Positions 1 to 12,480 of a DNA stretch of 64,000 nucleotides are shown piece by piece. This DNA comes from Cymbidium sinense. Lineage: Eukaryota > Streptophyta > Magnoliopsida > Asparagales > Orchidaceae. Location: contig CM038214.1 in NCBI GenBank assembly GCA_021442155.1, positions 54,654,514 through 54,718,513 on the forward strand, in the 5' to 3' direction. Positions within the stretch are counted from its first letter, which is position 1. Every line of letters starts with the position of its first letter. Made by a program: the position numbers and the translations under genes. The notes under the pieces were generated by a model. It worked only from the letters and a program-made list of their open reading frames with translations, did no database searches and was not told where the DNA came from.

Positions 1-2747
1 GTTAAGGAAACTTCTATTCCTAACCCTAGGCTGATCACTGTTAAATATTCAAAAGGTACTTTGAAAAAAAAGGAATTTTTGAATGTTCCTAATAAGGCTA
101 TTTTAACACTAACTTCTCCTGTGCAATTGATGGCTTATAATGTGAATAATAATAGTTTTCTAAACTTTTGGATGATGATAATGTGTCCTCCGATTCAATC
201 CCTGCATCCTTGCCAGCTTTGATTGATGAAAATGAAGCTTTGATTGACATTATAAATGGGGATATTAATGTTATGCAACATTCAAATTCAATGGAGATTA
301 TGTCCTTAATACCTCATGATAATCAGGTACAAAAAATTTATTCTATTTTCTAGATTCAAGATGATTTAAATTCTAATAAATATTTGGCTTTGTCAAATAA
401 TTTGGGTCATGAAAAGGACGGGCTTGGTGTTCACACTTGCCTCTTAATAAATCTATTTTTGCTCCCTCTCTTGCTATTCTCGATGTTCATTTGGCTTTAA
501 TAAATTCTAATGTCTTGGAAGAAGGAGAACTCATTTCTAATCAGAAGATTTTTTCTTAATCTGTGACTAATGTTGCTAAATTTTTCTCAGATGATGATTA
601 TATGGGAAAATAAAATGGTATCTAAACTTATCATGCTAATAAGAGAAAGAATGTTACAACTTTTCCCCCTAAATTGCCAAGAAACACTAGATCGGCTACA
701 GCCTCCCTCTCCTCACTTAATTAACCTTTTTCTTAACCCCTTTTAATTTCTTTATGTTCAATTTTATTGTTTAGAATGTTAGATAGATCGATATCCTCTG
801 TATTCATAATCGTATTAAAAATTTTTGCAGTATACATAATACTTCTTTACTTAATTTTTCTAGAGCTTCTTATTCATGATAACAAAATTAACCATGTTAC
901 AAGAATGATCAATTTCAATATTTTTTTCTCTAATATCAGTAATAAGATTTGGTGTTTTTGGAATAACTTTGTAGAGGTTTCTATTCTTGTTGATTTTGAA
1001 CAAGTTGTCAATGCTCAAATCTCTTATGGTGATTATTGTATTTTGGGCTTAGATCCGGTAGAAATCTTCTTTGGGATAATTTGATGAATTTTGCTACCTT
1101 TATCAATAAACCTTGGTTTATTGGTGGTGATTTCAACACTAATTTATTCTCTTTTGAATGAAGTGGTGGCTGCTCTCCTAATTTTCATTACATGAAAAAA
1201 TTTTTTAATATGATCCTTGATTATAATTTGATTGATATTGGTTTTAAAGGTTCTAATTATACTTGGCAAAACTCTAGACTTTGATAAAGGTTGGATCAGA
1301 TTCTTCTTAATACTCATTCAATTACTCAATGGCATATTACTTCTGTCAATAATTTAAGCTGAACCTTGTCTGATCAAGCTCCTCTTTTGGTTTCTATTAA
1401 ACATAATTCTAATAGATTAAAAAATTTCTCTCCTTTTAGATTTTAGAACATGTGAATTCAGCATATTGATTTTTTTAATGTTGTGGCTAACAATTGGAAA
1501 GCTCGTTTACATCCTGATAATTCGATTATGGGGATTAGTAGACTTTGGTTTAAGCTTAAAAGACTTAAGCAAAATCTTGGTTGGTGGAACAAGCATTATT
1601 TTAAAAACCTTTTTGCTAATATCAAAGATATGGAAATAATGGTTTATGATCTTGAGGTCTCTATTATGTCTTATCCCTCTAAGATTAAGGACTTGACTAA
1701 GGCAAAAGATAATCTTGCTAATTTTCAAAATATGGAAGAGACTTATTGGCATCAAGAAGCTGCTAGTAAACATATTACGAATGGTGACAAGAATACTAAG
1801 TATTTCCATGCTTTAGTTAAAAAATAGAGAGCTTTAAATAATATTCATAAAATTAAAGATGACAATGGAGAAGGGATTATGGAGAATAATGATATTAAGG
1901 ATTCAATTATTAATTACTTTAGAAATATGTTTAATAAGTGTTGCTCTTATGAAGCTATTTCTAAATCGCACTTGATTCCTTCTATTATTACTAATGAATA
2001 CAATGATTTGCTTACTATTATGCCTAATGAAGATGAAATTTTTAAAGTTCTTAATAGCATGAACATAGACTCAGTTGCTGGTCCAGAGGGTTTCATTCAT
2101 TTTTTCAAAATTGTTTATTTATTATTAAAAATAATTTGATTAAGGATGTGGTTGATTTTTTTTTAATGGTAATCCTTTTCCTAGATATTTTTCTTGCACT
2201 TCTATTATTCTCATACATAAGAAAGATAAATTGGACTATTGGAGTGATATTAGATTTATTAGTCTTTGCATGTTGTTCAATAAGCTGATTTCCAGAATTC
2301 TTGCCAACAGGCTTAGTCCTTTACTTCATAAGATCATCTCTAAACTAAACTAGTTTTGTTAGAGGTAGATCTATTTCTAATAACATTTTACTTGCCCATG
2401 AATTAATTCATGACTTAGATGCTAAGACTAGAGGTGAAAATATTCTTTTCAAATTAGATATCACCAAAGCTTTTGATAATATCTTTTGGAATTTCTTATT
2501 CCATATTCTAAACTTATTTGTGTTTTTGATAAATTTACTTTTCTTATTAAAAATTGAATTAATAATGCCTAGTTTTCTATTTTGCTTAATGGGGAAGGTT
2601 TGGGCTTTTTCCTTCTTCCCATGTCTTAAGACAAAGGGATCCTTTTTCTCCTACTTAATTTATTATTAATGTTGAGTACTTATCTAGGAGCATTAATGAG
2701 TTATTTTTAAACAATCCTAGTATGTACTACGGAACTCTTGGTAATAT
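1..2747 (+). pseudogene. L1-type LINE fragment A (ORF1 end, endonuclease, part of RT)
   Basis: Decayed non-LTR retrotransposon in sense orientation, beginning before the window. Up to about 735 is a Ser/Asp-rich reading resembling the end of ORF1. From about 770 the reading matches an apurinic-type endonuclease (SNISNKIWCFW near 930; PWFIGGDFNTN near 1110; RLDQILLN near 1290; SDQAPLLVSI near 1370). The longest open stretch (1483-1827, 114 aa) is the endonuclease-RT linker, ending in GDKNTKYFHALVKK. RT follows in shifting frames: FVRGRSISNNILLAHE near 2355 and LDITKAFDN near 2452. Numerous stops (for example at 1159, 1283 and 1445) and frameshifts rule out function. The copy stops abruptly in the RT at about 2747 and runs into A/T-rich array, so it lacks its own 3' end. 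This is unusual for a LINE, which normally loses the 5' end, and implies later breakage or rearrangement. Family assignment is from conserved motif wording. Confidence 0.9.
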
Positions 2748-3597
2748 TATAAAAAAGAAAAATAAAATAAAATAAAAAGTAAAGTGAAATAAAATAAAAT
2801 AAATAAAAACCTAAACCAAACTAAAAAATAAAATAAATCTAAGAATAAAAAACCTAGATAAAATAAATACTAAACGTAAACTAAAAAGAAAATAAACCTA
2901 AAATAAAATAAAAACTAAATAAAAACCTACACTTAAAAATTAACTTAAAAATAAATAAAAAATAAAACCTAAACTCTAAACTAAAAAAAAATCCAAGCAT
3001 AAAAAAACAAATAAACAAAATAAAAAAAGCTAAACCTAAACTAAAATAAATAAAATCTAAACCTAAACCTAAACCTAAAAGAAACTAAACCTAAACCTAA
3101 ACCTAGACTAAATAAAATAAAATAAACTTTAACCTAAACCTAAACCTAAATAATATACTAAAATATAAAACCTAAACTAAAATAAATAAACCTAAAATAA
3201 ATCAACTAAACTAAATAAAAATAAAAAATAAACCTAAACATAAATAAAAAAATAAAGTAAACTAAAATAAATAAAAATTAAACTTAATATACTAGATAAA
3301 CCTAAACCTACTAGTTTACTTAATTATTTTTAAAAAAAAAAAACTTAAACCCTAAAACATAAACCCTAAATCCCGAAAAATCCTAAACCCTAAACCCTAA
3401 ACCCTAAACCCTAAAAGCATAAACACTAAAACACTAAACCCTTAACCCTAAACCCTAATCCTTAAACCCTAAACCCTAATCATAAACCATAAACCCTAAA
3501 CCTCAAACCCTAAACATATACCTAAAGTATGTAAATAAATTATAAAATAAACCTAAACCCTAAAAACTAATAAACCTTAACCTAAACTAAAACCCAA
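2748..3597. repeat. Array block: A/T-rich, boundary motif, telomere-like repeats
   Basis: 2748-3299 is A/T-rich low complexity made of AAAATA and CCTAAA words. The conserved boundary motif (CTACTAGTTTACTTAATT) sits near 3309 and is followed by an A-run. 3345-3540 holds degenerate CCCTAAA repeats with up to four clean units in a row. 3541-3597 is the conserved lead-in to the GRP fragment. No gene is visible. Confidence 0.9.
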
Positions 3598-3919
3598 AGA
3601 ATGGGCAGAGCCTTGATGTCAGGAACATCACCGTCAACCAGGATCAGTCTAGATCTGGCAGTTGAGGTGAAGGCGGAGGTTGCGGTTATCGTAGTGGTGG
3701 TGGGTGATCTGGAGGTGCTAGTGGATATGGAGGTGGTGGTTAGAGAAGTGGTAGTTATGTAGGAGGGAGGAGCAGCAAAGGTTACAGCCGTGGTGGTGCC
3801 GGAAGGAGAGATTAGGGATATGATGATGGATCCAGCTACTCAAGAGGTCGAGGTGGCTATGCAACTATGTCTTTATAGTAGAGATGTTTCTAGTTATCTA
3901 CGATTTTGGATTTTCTCTA
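3598..3919 (+). pseudogene. GRP 3'-end fragment, copy 1
   Basis: C-terminal part of a plant glycine-rich RNA-binding protein (class IV GR-RBP). It begins at NGQSLDVRNITVNQ, the last strand of the RRM, then a Gly/Tyr/Ser/Arg-rich tail. The RRM core is absent. Several GGA-type codons have become stops. The stretch coding for the usual C-terminus (SDGNWRN) and the first part of the 3' UTR is deleted, so RGRGGY joins directly to UTR sequence. Copy 3 carries the same deletion. The copy ends inside the 3' UTR without a poly(A), at about 3919. Confidence 0.9.
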
Positions 3920-5430
3920 AAGCCCTAAAGACCAAACACTAAACCCTAAACCCTAAACCATAACTCTAAACCCAAAACCCAAAACCCAAAACCCCAAAAC
4001 CTAAACCTTAACCCTAAACCCTAAAACCTATACCCTAAACCTAAACCCTAAACCCTAAAACCTAAACCCTAAAACTAAACCCTAAATCCTAAACCCTAAA
4101 ATCTCTAAACCCTAAACACTAAACCCTAAACCTTAAATCCTAAACCCTAAAATCCTAAACCATAAAACTTAAACCCTAAACCCTAAAACACCAAACCCTA
4201 AACCCTAAACCTTAAACCCTAAACCCTAAAAACCTAAAAACCTCAACCTAAACTAAATAAAACCTAAAAACATAATAAATAAAAAATCTTAAACCTAAAT
4301 AAAATATAAAAATAAAATGAAATAAAAACCTAAACTAAAACCTAAACCTAAACCTAAAATAAAACCTAAACCTAAAAATAAAATTTAAAAAAACTAAATT
4401 AAAATAAAATAAATAGAAACCTAAACTAAACTATAAAATAAAAGAAACCTAAAAATAAAAAAAACTAAATAAAACAAAATCTAAACCTAAAATAAACATT
4501 AATTAAACCTAAATAAAATAAATAAAAATGGAATAAAAACTAAAACCTAAAAATTAAACCCAAAAATAAAGAAAAAAAATAAAACCTAAACCCTACACTA
4601 AAAAAAACATAAACTTTATTTAAAAATAAAAAAACGAAATAAAATAAACCTAAACTAAAATAAACTAAACTAAAATAAATAAAACCTAAACCTAAAGCTA
4701 AACCTAAACTAAATCAATTAAAATAAACTTAAAATAAACCTAAACTTAAACTAAAAAATAAAACCAAAAAATTAACCTAAAATAAAAACCTAAAACCTAA
4801 ACCTAAAAAAATAAAATAAAAATCTAAACCTAAACCTAAAAATAAAAAATGAAACCTAAACCTAAAAAAAAATAAAACTTAAACTGAAACCTAATTTTTA
4901 AAAGTAAACCAAAATAAAAAAAACTAAACTAAAATAAATAAACCTAAAATAAATTAATTATACTAAATAAAAGAAATGATCCTAAATAAAATAAAATAAA
5001 ATAAACTAAAATAAATTAAAATAAATGAAGTAAACAAAATAATCCTAAACGTATAGATTTACTTAATTTAAAAAAATTTTAAAAATAAATATATAAAAAA
5101 ACCCTAAACCTTGAACCCTTACCCTAAACCCTAAAAACTTTAAACCTTAAAGCCTAAACCTTAAACCTAAACCCTAAATCCTAAACAACCTCAAACCCTA
5201 AAACCCTAAATCCTAAACTCCAAACCCTAAACCCAAACCCTAAACTCTAAACCCTAAACCCTAAACCCTAAATCATAAACACTAAACCCTAAACCTTAAA
5301 ACCCTAAATCATAAATCCTAAACCCTAGATTAACCCTAAACCCTAAGCTATCCCGAAACCCTAAACTCTAAATGTTAAAAACCCTAAACCCTAAAGGCTA
5401 AAAACTAAACCTTAAACCCTAAACCCTAAC
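3920..5430. repeat. Array block: telomere-like, A/T-rich, boundary motif, telomere-like
   Basis: 3920-4240 is degenerate CCCTAAA repeat. 4240-5045 is A/T-rich with CCTAAA hexamers and AAAAT words. A diverged boundary motif (GTATAGATTTACTTAATTT) lies near 5049, followed by A-rich sequence. 5098-5430 is telomere-like again. No gene is visible. Confidence 0.88.
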
Positions 5431-5841
5431 TCTACTAGAGGTGCTGGTGGATATGGTGGTGGCCATGGAGGTAGGATCTAGAGGTGCTACTGGATATTGT
5501 GAAGGTGGTTATGGAGGCAGGAGGAGCGATAGTGATAACAACCATGGTAGTGGCCATGGAATAGATTGGGGATATGATGATGGATCCCGGTAGTCGAGAG
5601 GCAAGGGTGGTTCTAATGGGAATTGGATAAATTGAAGAACGACCGATCCAATCTACTGCTTATGGAACTATGTCTTTACAGTAGAGATGATTTTAGTTAT
5701 CTAGGGTTTTTGATTTGCTATATGCATTCTCATTTTAGATCTATGTCGTCACTTGTATCTTAGAAAACTTGGTCTGCTACTTGGTTGATGAAATAAAAAA
5801 AAAGAAATGTTGATTTTGAATTTGTTCTTTATTAAACAAAA
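5431..5841 (+). pseudogene. GRP 3'-end fragment, copy 2
   Basis: The glycine-rich tail and 3' UTR of the GRP mRNA, lacking the NGQNLDGRNITVNQ start found in most copies. The Gly-rich part contains an internal repeat of a RGAGGY-like segment. The end reads GSNGNWIN then TGA. The 3' UTR follows (TAGGGTTTTTGATTTGC near 5702) and ends at TTCTTTATTAAACAAAA, a weak A-tail. Not functional: no RRM, no start and internal stops. Confidence 0.9.
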
Positions 5842-8100
5842 CCTTAAACCCTAAATCCTAAACCCTAAACTAAAATCTAAATACTAAACTTTCAACCCTA
5901 AAAACTATAAAAAACCCTAAAACTCTAAATCCTAAATCCTAATCCCTAAATCCTAAAGCTTAAACTAAAAATCCTAAACCCTAAACTAACATAAACCTTA
6001 AACCCTAAACTAGCCTTAACTTTAAACCCTAAACTAACCTAAACCCTAAACCCTAAATTCTAAATTCTAAACCCTAAACCTTAAAATAAAACCCAAACAT
6101 AAAATAAGAATAAAAACCTAAAATAACATAGAATAAAAACTAAATAAAAACCTAAACTTAAAAAATAAATTTAAAAATAAAACCTAAAAATAAGTAAAAA
6201 ATAAAACCTAAACTGTAAACTTAAAGAAAACCTAAACATAAAATAAACAAAATAAAATAAACCTAAACCTAAACTAAAATAAACTAAACTAAAATAAATA
6301 AGAACTAAACCTAAACCTAAAATAAACTAAACCTAAACCCTAAACTAAATAAAATAAAATAAAGTAAAAATAAACCTAAACATAAACTAAAAAAGAAAAC
6401 CTAAAAATAAACCTAAAATAACAACATAAAACCTAATCCTAAAAAAATAAAAATAAAAACCTAAACCTAAACCTAAAAATAAAAAATATAACCTAAACCT
6501 AAAAAATAAAATAAAAATAGAACTAAACTAAAAAATATGCATAAACCTACTCATAAACCAAACAAATAAACTAAAATAAAAAACCTAAACAAAAATAAAT
6601 AAACCTAAAATAATTAAACTAAATTACATAAAATAAAAAATAAACCTAAATAAAATAATAATTAAAATAAATAAAAAATAAACAAAATAAACCTAAGCCT
6701 ATTGGTTTACTTAATTTAAAAAAAAAAACTCTAAACCCTATACCGTATACCATAAACCATAAACCTAGAACCCTAAACTTACAACCCTAAACTTTAAACC
6801 CTAAACCCTAAAAAACCCTAAACCCTAAACAAATTATAAACCCTAAACCCTAAACCATAAACATTAACCCTAACCTTAAAACCTAAACCCTAAACCATAA
6901 ACCCTAAAACCCTAAACCCTAAACTCTAAATTAACCCTAAACCCTAAACCCTAAACCCTAAAGGCTAAACCATAAATAAAAAATACTAAACCCTAAAATA
7001 ACCCTAAACCTTAAGCTAACCCTAAACCTAAACCCTAAACCCTAAAAACCCTAAACCCTAAAGCCTAAACATGAAACCCTAAACCCTAAACCATAAGCCT
7101 AAACCCTAAACCCTAAAATCCTAAAACTCAAAACCCTAAACCTAAACCCTAAACCCTTAAAACCTAAAAACCTAAACCTAAACTAAATAAACCTAAAAAA
7201 TAAAAATAAAATAAAACCTAAACCTAAATAAAATAATAAAATATAATATAATAAAAACCTAAACTAAAACATAAACCAAAAAATAAAATAAAATAAAAAG
7301 TAAAAATAAATTATTTAAATTAAATAAAAACCTAAACTAAACTAAAAAGTAAAATAAATCTAAGAATAAAAAACGTACATAAAATAAATACTAAACATAA
7401 AATAAAAATAAAATAAACTTAAAATAAAAACTAAATAAAATGTACACCTAAAAATAAACTTAAAAATAAAGAAAAAATAAAACTTAATCCCTAAACTAAA
7501 AAAAATCTAAACATAAAAAAAAATAAACAAAATTAAAAATGCTAAACCTAAACTAAAATAAATTAAACTAAAATAAATAAATCAAAACCTAAACATAAAA
7601 TAAACTAAACTAAACCTAAACGCAGACTAAATAAAATAAAATAAACTTTAACCTAAACCTAAATAATATACTAAAATAAAAAACTTAAACTAAAATAAAT
7701 AAACCTAAAATAAATCAGCTAAACTAAATAAAAATAAAAAATAAACCTAAATATAATTAAAAAATAAAGTAAACTAAAATAAATAAAAAATAAACTTAAT
7801 ATACTAGATAAACCTAAACCTACCAGTTTACTTAAGTTTTTTTTAAAAAAAAACTTAAACCCTAAACCATAAACCCTAAATCCCGAACAATCCTAAAACC
7901 TAAACCCTAAACCCTAAAAGTATAAACGCTAAAATGCTAAACCCTAAACCCTAAACCCTAATCCTTAAGCCCAAAACTCTAACCATAAACCATAAACCCT
8001 AAACCCCAATCCCTAAACCTAAACCTAAAGTATGTAAATAAATTATAAAATAAACCTAAACCCTAAAATCTAATAAACCACAACCTAAACCAAAACCCTA
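5842..8100. repeat. Array blocks, two units without GRP
   Basis: 5842-6090 telomere-like; 6090-6695 A/T-rich; boundary motif near 6702 (CTATTGGTTTACTTAATTT); 6729-7170 telomere-like with no GRP insert; 7170-7805 A/T-rich; boundary motif near 7817 (CTACCAGTTTACTTAAG); 7856-8100 telomere-like. From about 7290 onward the sequence closely matches 2790-3919, including the rare word AATCTAAGAATAAAAAAC, so part of this is a duplication at an offset of about 4.5 kb. Confidence 0.88.
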
Positions 8101-8541
8101 AGAATGGGCAGAACCTTGATCTCAAGAACATCACTGTCAACCAGGATCAGTCTAGATCTGGCGGTTAAGGGAAAGGTGGAGGTGGCAGTTATCGTAGTGG
8201 TGGTGGGCGATCTGGAAGTGCTGGTGGATATAGAGGTGATGGCCAGAGAAGTGGTAGTTATGGAGGTGAGAGGAACGACGGAGGTTACAGCCGTGGTGGT
8301 GGCAGAAGGAGAGATTAGGCATATGATGGTGGATTCGGCAACTCGAGAGGCCTAGGTGGTTATGGAACTATGCCTTTATAATAGAGATGTTTCTAGTTAT
8401 CTATGATTTTGATTTTCTCTATGCATGCTCAGTTTTGAACTATGTTGTTGCTTGTGTCTTAGAAAACTTAGAGTGTTACTTGGTTTATGAAATCAAAAAG
8501 AAGAAATGTTTAATCAAAATTTATTCTCTATTAAGGAAAAA
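8101..8541 (+). pseudogene. GRP 3'-end fragment, copy 3
   Basis: Starts at NGQNLDLKNITVNQDQSRSG and continues through the Gly-rich tail (SGSYGGERNDGGYSRGGG). It shares with copy 1 the deletion that removes the C-terminal SDGNWRN and joins LGGYG to the UTR, and the NQDQ change, showing common descent. The 3' UTR is otherwise complete, ending TTCTCTATTAAGGAAAAAG. An apparent Val-rich 83-codon ORF at 8104 is the wrong frame of the same sequence. Non-functional. Confidence 0.9.
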
Positions 8542-9073
8542 GTAAAACACTAAACCCTAAAATAAAGCCAGAACCCTAAACCTAAATCCTAAACCTCAAA
8601 CTGTAAACCATAAAAACCCTAAACCCTAAACTCTAAACCCTAAAACATATACCATAAACCATAAAGACTAAACCTTAAACTTTAAATAAATAAAAAATAA
8701 ACTAAATATATTAAATAAACCAAAACCTACCAGTTTACTTAATCTTAAAAAAAAAGACTTAAACCCTAAATTTTAAACCATAAACCCTAAACCCTAAACC
8801 CTAAACCTGCAAGCCTAAACTTACAACCCTAAACCATTAAACCTACACCCTAAAAAACCCTAAACCCCAAACCCTAAACCCAAAACCCTAAAAGCATAAG
8901 CCCTGAAACACTAAACCCCAAAACCTAAAACTTAAATCATAAACCCTAAACCATAACCCTAGACCCTAAACCCTAAACCCCAAACCGTAAACCTAAACTA
9001 AAAGTAACTAAATAAATTAAAAATTAAACTTAAACCCTAAAACCTAATAAACCTAAACTTAAAGATAAACCTC
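8542..9073. repeat. Array block with very short A/T part
   Basis: Telomere-like repeats to about 8680, then only about 30 bases of A/T-rich sequence, then the boundary motif near 8719 (CTACCAGTTTACTTAATCT), an A-run, and telomere-like repeats to the next GRP fragment. This is the shortest GRP-to-GRP spacing of the full-length copies (about 970 bases). Confidence 0.88.
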
Positions 9074-9562
9074 ATGAATGGCCAGAACCTTGACGGCAGG
9101 AACATCACCGTCAATTAGGCTCAGTTTAGATCTGGCGATGGAGGTGAAGGTGAAGGCAGCGGTTATCGCAGTGGTGGTGGGGAATCTAGAGATGCTGGTG
9201 GATATGGAGGTGGTGGTGAGAGTAGTGGTGGTTACGGAGGAGGGATGAGCAATGGAGGTTACAGTCGAGGTGGTGGCAATGGAAGAGATCTGGGATATGA
9301 TGGTGGATCAGGCTACTCAAGAGGCTGGCGTGGTTCTGATGGGAACTGGAGAAACTAAAGATCGCCGATCTGATTTGCTGCTTATGGAACTAAGTCTATA
9401 TAATAGAGATAGTTCTAGTTATCTTGGGTTTTTGATTTCCTCTTTGCATGCTCATTTTTGATATATGTTGTCACTTGTGTCTTATAAAGCTTGTTGTGTT
9501 ACTTGGTTGATGAAATCAAAAAGGAGAAATGTTGAATTTGGATTTGTTCTCTCTTAACAAAA
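9074..9562 (+). pseudogene. GRP 3'-end fragment, copy 4 (best preserved)
   Basis: The best preserved copy. It keeps the Met codon (ATGAATGGCCAG, MNGQ), reads MNGQNLDGRNITVN, then a TAG stop, then AQFRSGDGGEGEG and about 75 further codons in a single open frame. That frame runs through a Gly/Tyr/Ser tail to GYSRGWRGSDGNWRN and the natural TAA near 9356. The complete 3' UTR follows (GGGTTTTTGATTTCC; GTTACTTGGTTGATGAAATC) and a short A-tail at about 9556. The family is the plant class IV GR-RBP (cold/circadian GRP7/GRP8 type), which binds RNA through an N-terminal RRM. The RRM core and any promoter are missing here, so it cannot make the functional protein. Confidence 0.92.
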
Positions 9563-11810
9563 ACCAAAAATCCTAAACCCTAAACTAAAACCTGAACCCT
9601 AAACCTAAAACCAAGCCCTAAACCCTAAACCATAAACCCTAAAAACCCTAAACCCTAAACCCAAAACCCTACACCCTAAACCTAAAAACCTTAAACCCTA
9701 AACTCGAAACCTAAACCTAAACCTTAAACCCTAATCCTTAATCTCTAATCCCTAATCCCTAAACTCTAAACTCTAAACCCTAAAAAGTTAAAAATCTAAG
9801 GCTAAACTAAGTAAAATATAAATATAAAATAAATAAAAAAACTTAAACCAAAATAAAATAAAAAATAAAATGAAATAAAAACATACATTATAACCTAAAC
9901 CAAAACCTAAATCTAAAAAAAAAACTAAACTAAAATAAAATAAATAAATACCTAAACAAAGCTAAAATATAAAAAACCTAAATAAAATAAAAACTAAACC
10001 TAAAATAAAAATAAAATAAACTTAAACTAAAATAAAATAAAAACTAAATAAAAAACCTAAACCAAAAAAATAAACCAAAAAATAAAACCTAAAAATGAAT
10101 AAAAAATAAAACCTAAACCCTACACTAAAAAAAAACGTAATCCTAAAATAAAAATAAAATAAACCTAAACTTAAACTAAAATAAGTAAAACCTAACCCTA
10201 AACCTATAAGAAACTAAACCTAAACCTAATACTAAACTAAATAAAATAAAATAAATGAAAACTAAACCTAAAGCTAGAAAATAAAAGTTAAAAATAAACC
10301 TAAAGTAAAAACCTAAAACCTAAACCTTAAAAAAATAAAATAAAAACCTAAACCAAAACATAAAAATAAAAAAATAAAACCTAAACCTAAAAAATAAAAA
10401 AAAAATAAAAGTAAACTAAAAAAATAAACCTAAACCTAAACCTAAACTTAAAAAATAAACTAAAATAAAAATCAAAAACTAAAATAAATAAACCTAAAAT
10501 AAATAAACTAAAATAAATAAACTAAAATAAATAAAAATAAAAATAAACCTAAATAAAAATAAAATATAAATAAACTAAAAAAAAACTAAATAAACCTAAA
10601 CCTATGAGTTTACTTAATTTTAAAAAAAAAAATAACTAAATAAAAAGCCCTAACACTAAAATTAATACTAAACAAAGAACCCTAAACCCTAAACCCTAAA
10701 CCCTAAATCCTAAATCCTAAATCCTAAAACCCTAAACCCTAAATCTTTAACCTTAAACCTTAACCCTAAACCCTAAAACTCTAAACTAAACCCTAAAAAC
10801 TTAAAACCTAAAAAAAAAAATAAATAAAATAAATAAAATAAAAATAAAATAAACATAAATAATAAACCTAAAATTAAAATAAAAAATAAAACTAAATAAA
10901 ATAAAATAATATAATAATAAAATAATAAATAAAATAAAATAAAAACTAAATAAAACCTAAAACCTAAAACCAAAAGCTTAAACTAAACAAATAAAATAAA
11001 CTAAAAATAAACTGAATCCTAAACTATAAAATAAAACCTAAAAATAAAAAATAAAACCTAAGCCTAAAAACTAAAATAAAAATAAAACAAAACTAAAAAA
11101 ACATAAACCTAAACTTAAACCTAGAAAATAAGTTGAAATAAAAAACCTAAACTAAAATAAATAAACCTAAAATAAATAAACTAAACTAAATAAAAATGAT
11201 AAATAAACATAAACCAGAAAAACTAAAATAAATAATAAATAAACAAAATTAACTAAATAAACCTAAACCTACTGGTTTACTTAATTAAAAAAAAACTAAA
11301 CACTAATCCCTAAACCCTAAACCCTAAATTCTAAACCCTGAACCCTAAACCCTAAAACTATCCCTAAACCCAAAACCCTAAACAAATAATCCTAAACCAT
11401 AAATCCTAAATAAGAAAACTAACCTTAAACCTTACACCTACAACACTAAACCTACAACCCTAAACCGTAAACCCTAAACCCTAAAAAACCCTTAACCCAA
11501 AACCATTAACTCTAAACCCTAAACCCTAAACCCTAAGCCCTAAACCATAAACCCTAACCCTAACCCTAAACCCTAAACCCTAACAGTGTAAACCCTAAAA
11601 TCCTAAACCCTAAAAAACTAAATCCTAAACCCTAAACCCTAATCCCTAAACCCTAAATGCTAAACCCTAAACCCTAACCTTAAACCCTAAACCCTAGATG
11701 CCAAACCATAAACCCTAAACCCCAAACCCTAAACCTAAACCTAAAGTAACTAAATAAATTTAAAAATAAACCTAAACCTTAAAACCTAAATAACTTAAAC
11801 CTAATCCTTA
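9563..11810. repeat. Array blocks, two units before GRP copy 5
   Basis: 9563-9790 telomere-like; 9790-10590 A/T-rich; boundary motif near 10600 (CTATGAGTTTACTTAATTT); 10636-10800 telomere-like; 10800-11260 A/T-rich with dense AAAATA; boundary motif near 11269 (CTACTGGTTTACTTAATT); 11296-11810 telomere-like, one of the longest such tracts. A Phe/Leu/Tyr-rich minus-strand ORF at 10773-10973 is an artefact of the A/T-rich repeat. Confidence 0.88.
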
Positions 11811-12266
11811 AGAATGAACCTTGATAGTAGAACATCACCGCCCACCTGCTCAATCCATATCGGTGGTGGCGAAGGGGTGGTGATTATCATAGTAGTGGTG
11901 GGGATCTGGAGGTGGTGGATATGGAGGTGGTGAGCGTGGTTATGGAGGCAAGAGGAGCGCAGAGGTTACTTGGTGGTGGCGAGGTAGTGATCGGGATATA
12001 ATGGTGGATCCCGCTACTTGAGAGGCTAAGGTGGTTCTGATGAGAACTGGAGAAACTAAAGAATGACCGATTCGATCTACTTCTTATGAAACTATGTCTT
12101 TACAGTAGAGATGGTTCTACTTATCTAGGGTTTTTCATTTGCTCTGTGGATGCTCATTTTTTTATCTATGTCATCGCGTGTTTTTACAGAACTTGGTTTG
12201 CTACTTGGTTGATGAAAATAAAAAGAAGAAATGTTGAATCTCAATTTATTCTCTATTAAAAAAAAT
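11811..12266 (+). pseudogene. GRP 3'-end fragment, copy 5
   Basis: The start is damaged: bases coding for part of NGQNLDG are deleted. Then a Gly-rich tail, GSDENWRN, a TAA stop, and the 3' UTR to TTATTCTCTATTAAAAAAAA. The A-tail is followed by sequence containing CCCTAAACCC. Non-functional. Confidence 0.88.
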
Positions 12267-12480
12267 TATAAACCCTAAACCCTAAAAATTAAAAAAATTA
12301 AAAATTAAAAATAATAATAATCCTAACCCTAAATGCTAAACCCTAAAACTAATCCAAAACCCTAAACCTACAACCCTAAACCCAAACCTACAACCCAAAA
12401 CCCAAAACCCTATACCCTAAAACCTTAAACCCCAAACCCTAAACCTCAAACCCTAAACCCTAAACCTTAAACCATAAATA
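12267..12480. repeat. Degenerate telomere-like repeats
   Basis: CCCTAAA-type repeats with an AATAATAATAAT patch near 12310. They grade into the AACTAATAA block downstream. Confidence 0.8.

Noticed and set aside
3345..3530. CRISPR-like or regulatory telo-box array
   Set aside because: Spacing and unit length are those of degenerate telomere repeats, with no spacers; telo-box promoter function needs a downstream gene and none is present.
8104..8355. Val-rich ORFs in GRP copies (also 9252-9461, 29694-29951, 47853-48047)
   Set aside because: They are the +1-shifted reading of Gly-rich codons (GGT GGT to GTG GTG); the true GRP frame is identifiable from the NGQNLDG and SDGNWRN ends.
9074..9359. 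GRP copy 4 as a functional short gene
   Set aside because: It lacks the RRM core, has a stop after NITVN, and has telomere-like repeat where a promoter should be.
10773..10973. Minus-strand Phe/Leu/Tyr ORF
   Set aside because: It is a translation of A/T-rich array words; an equivalent artefact occurs at 31980-32168.
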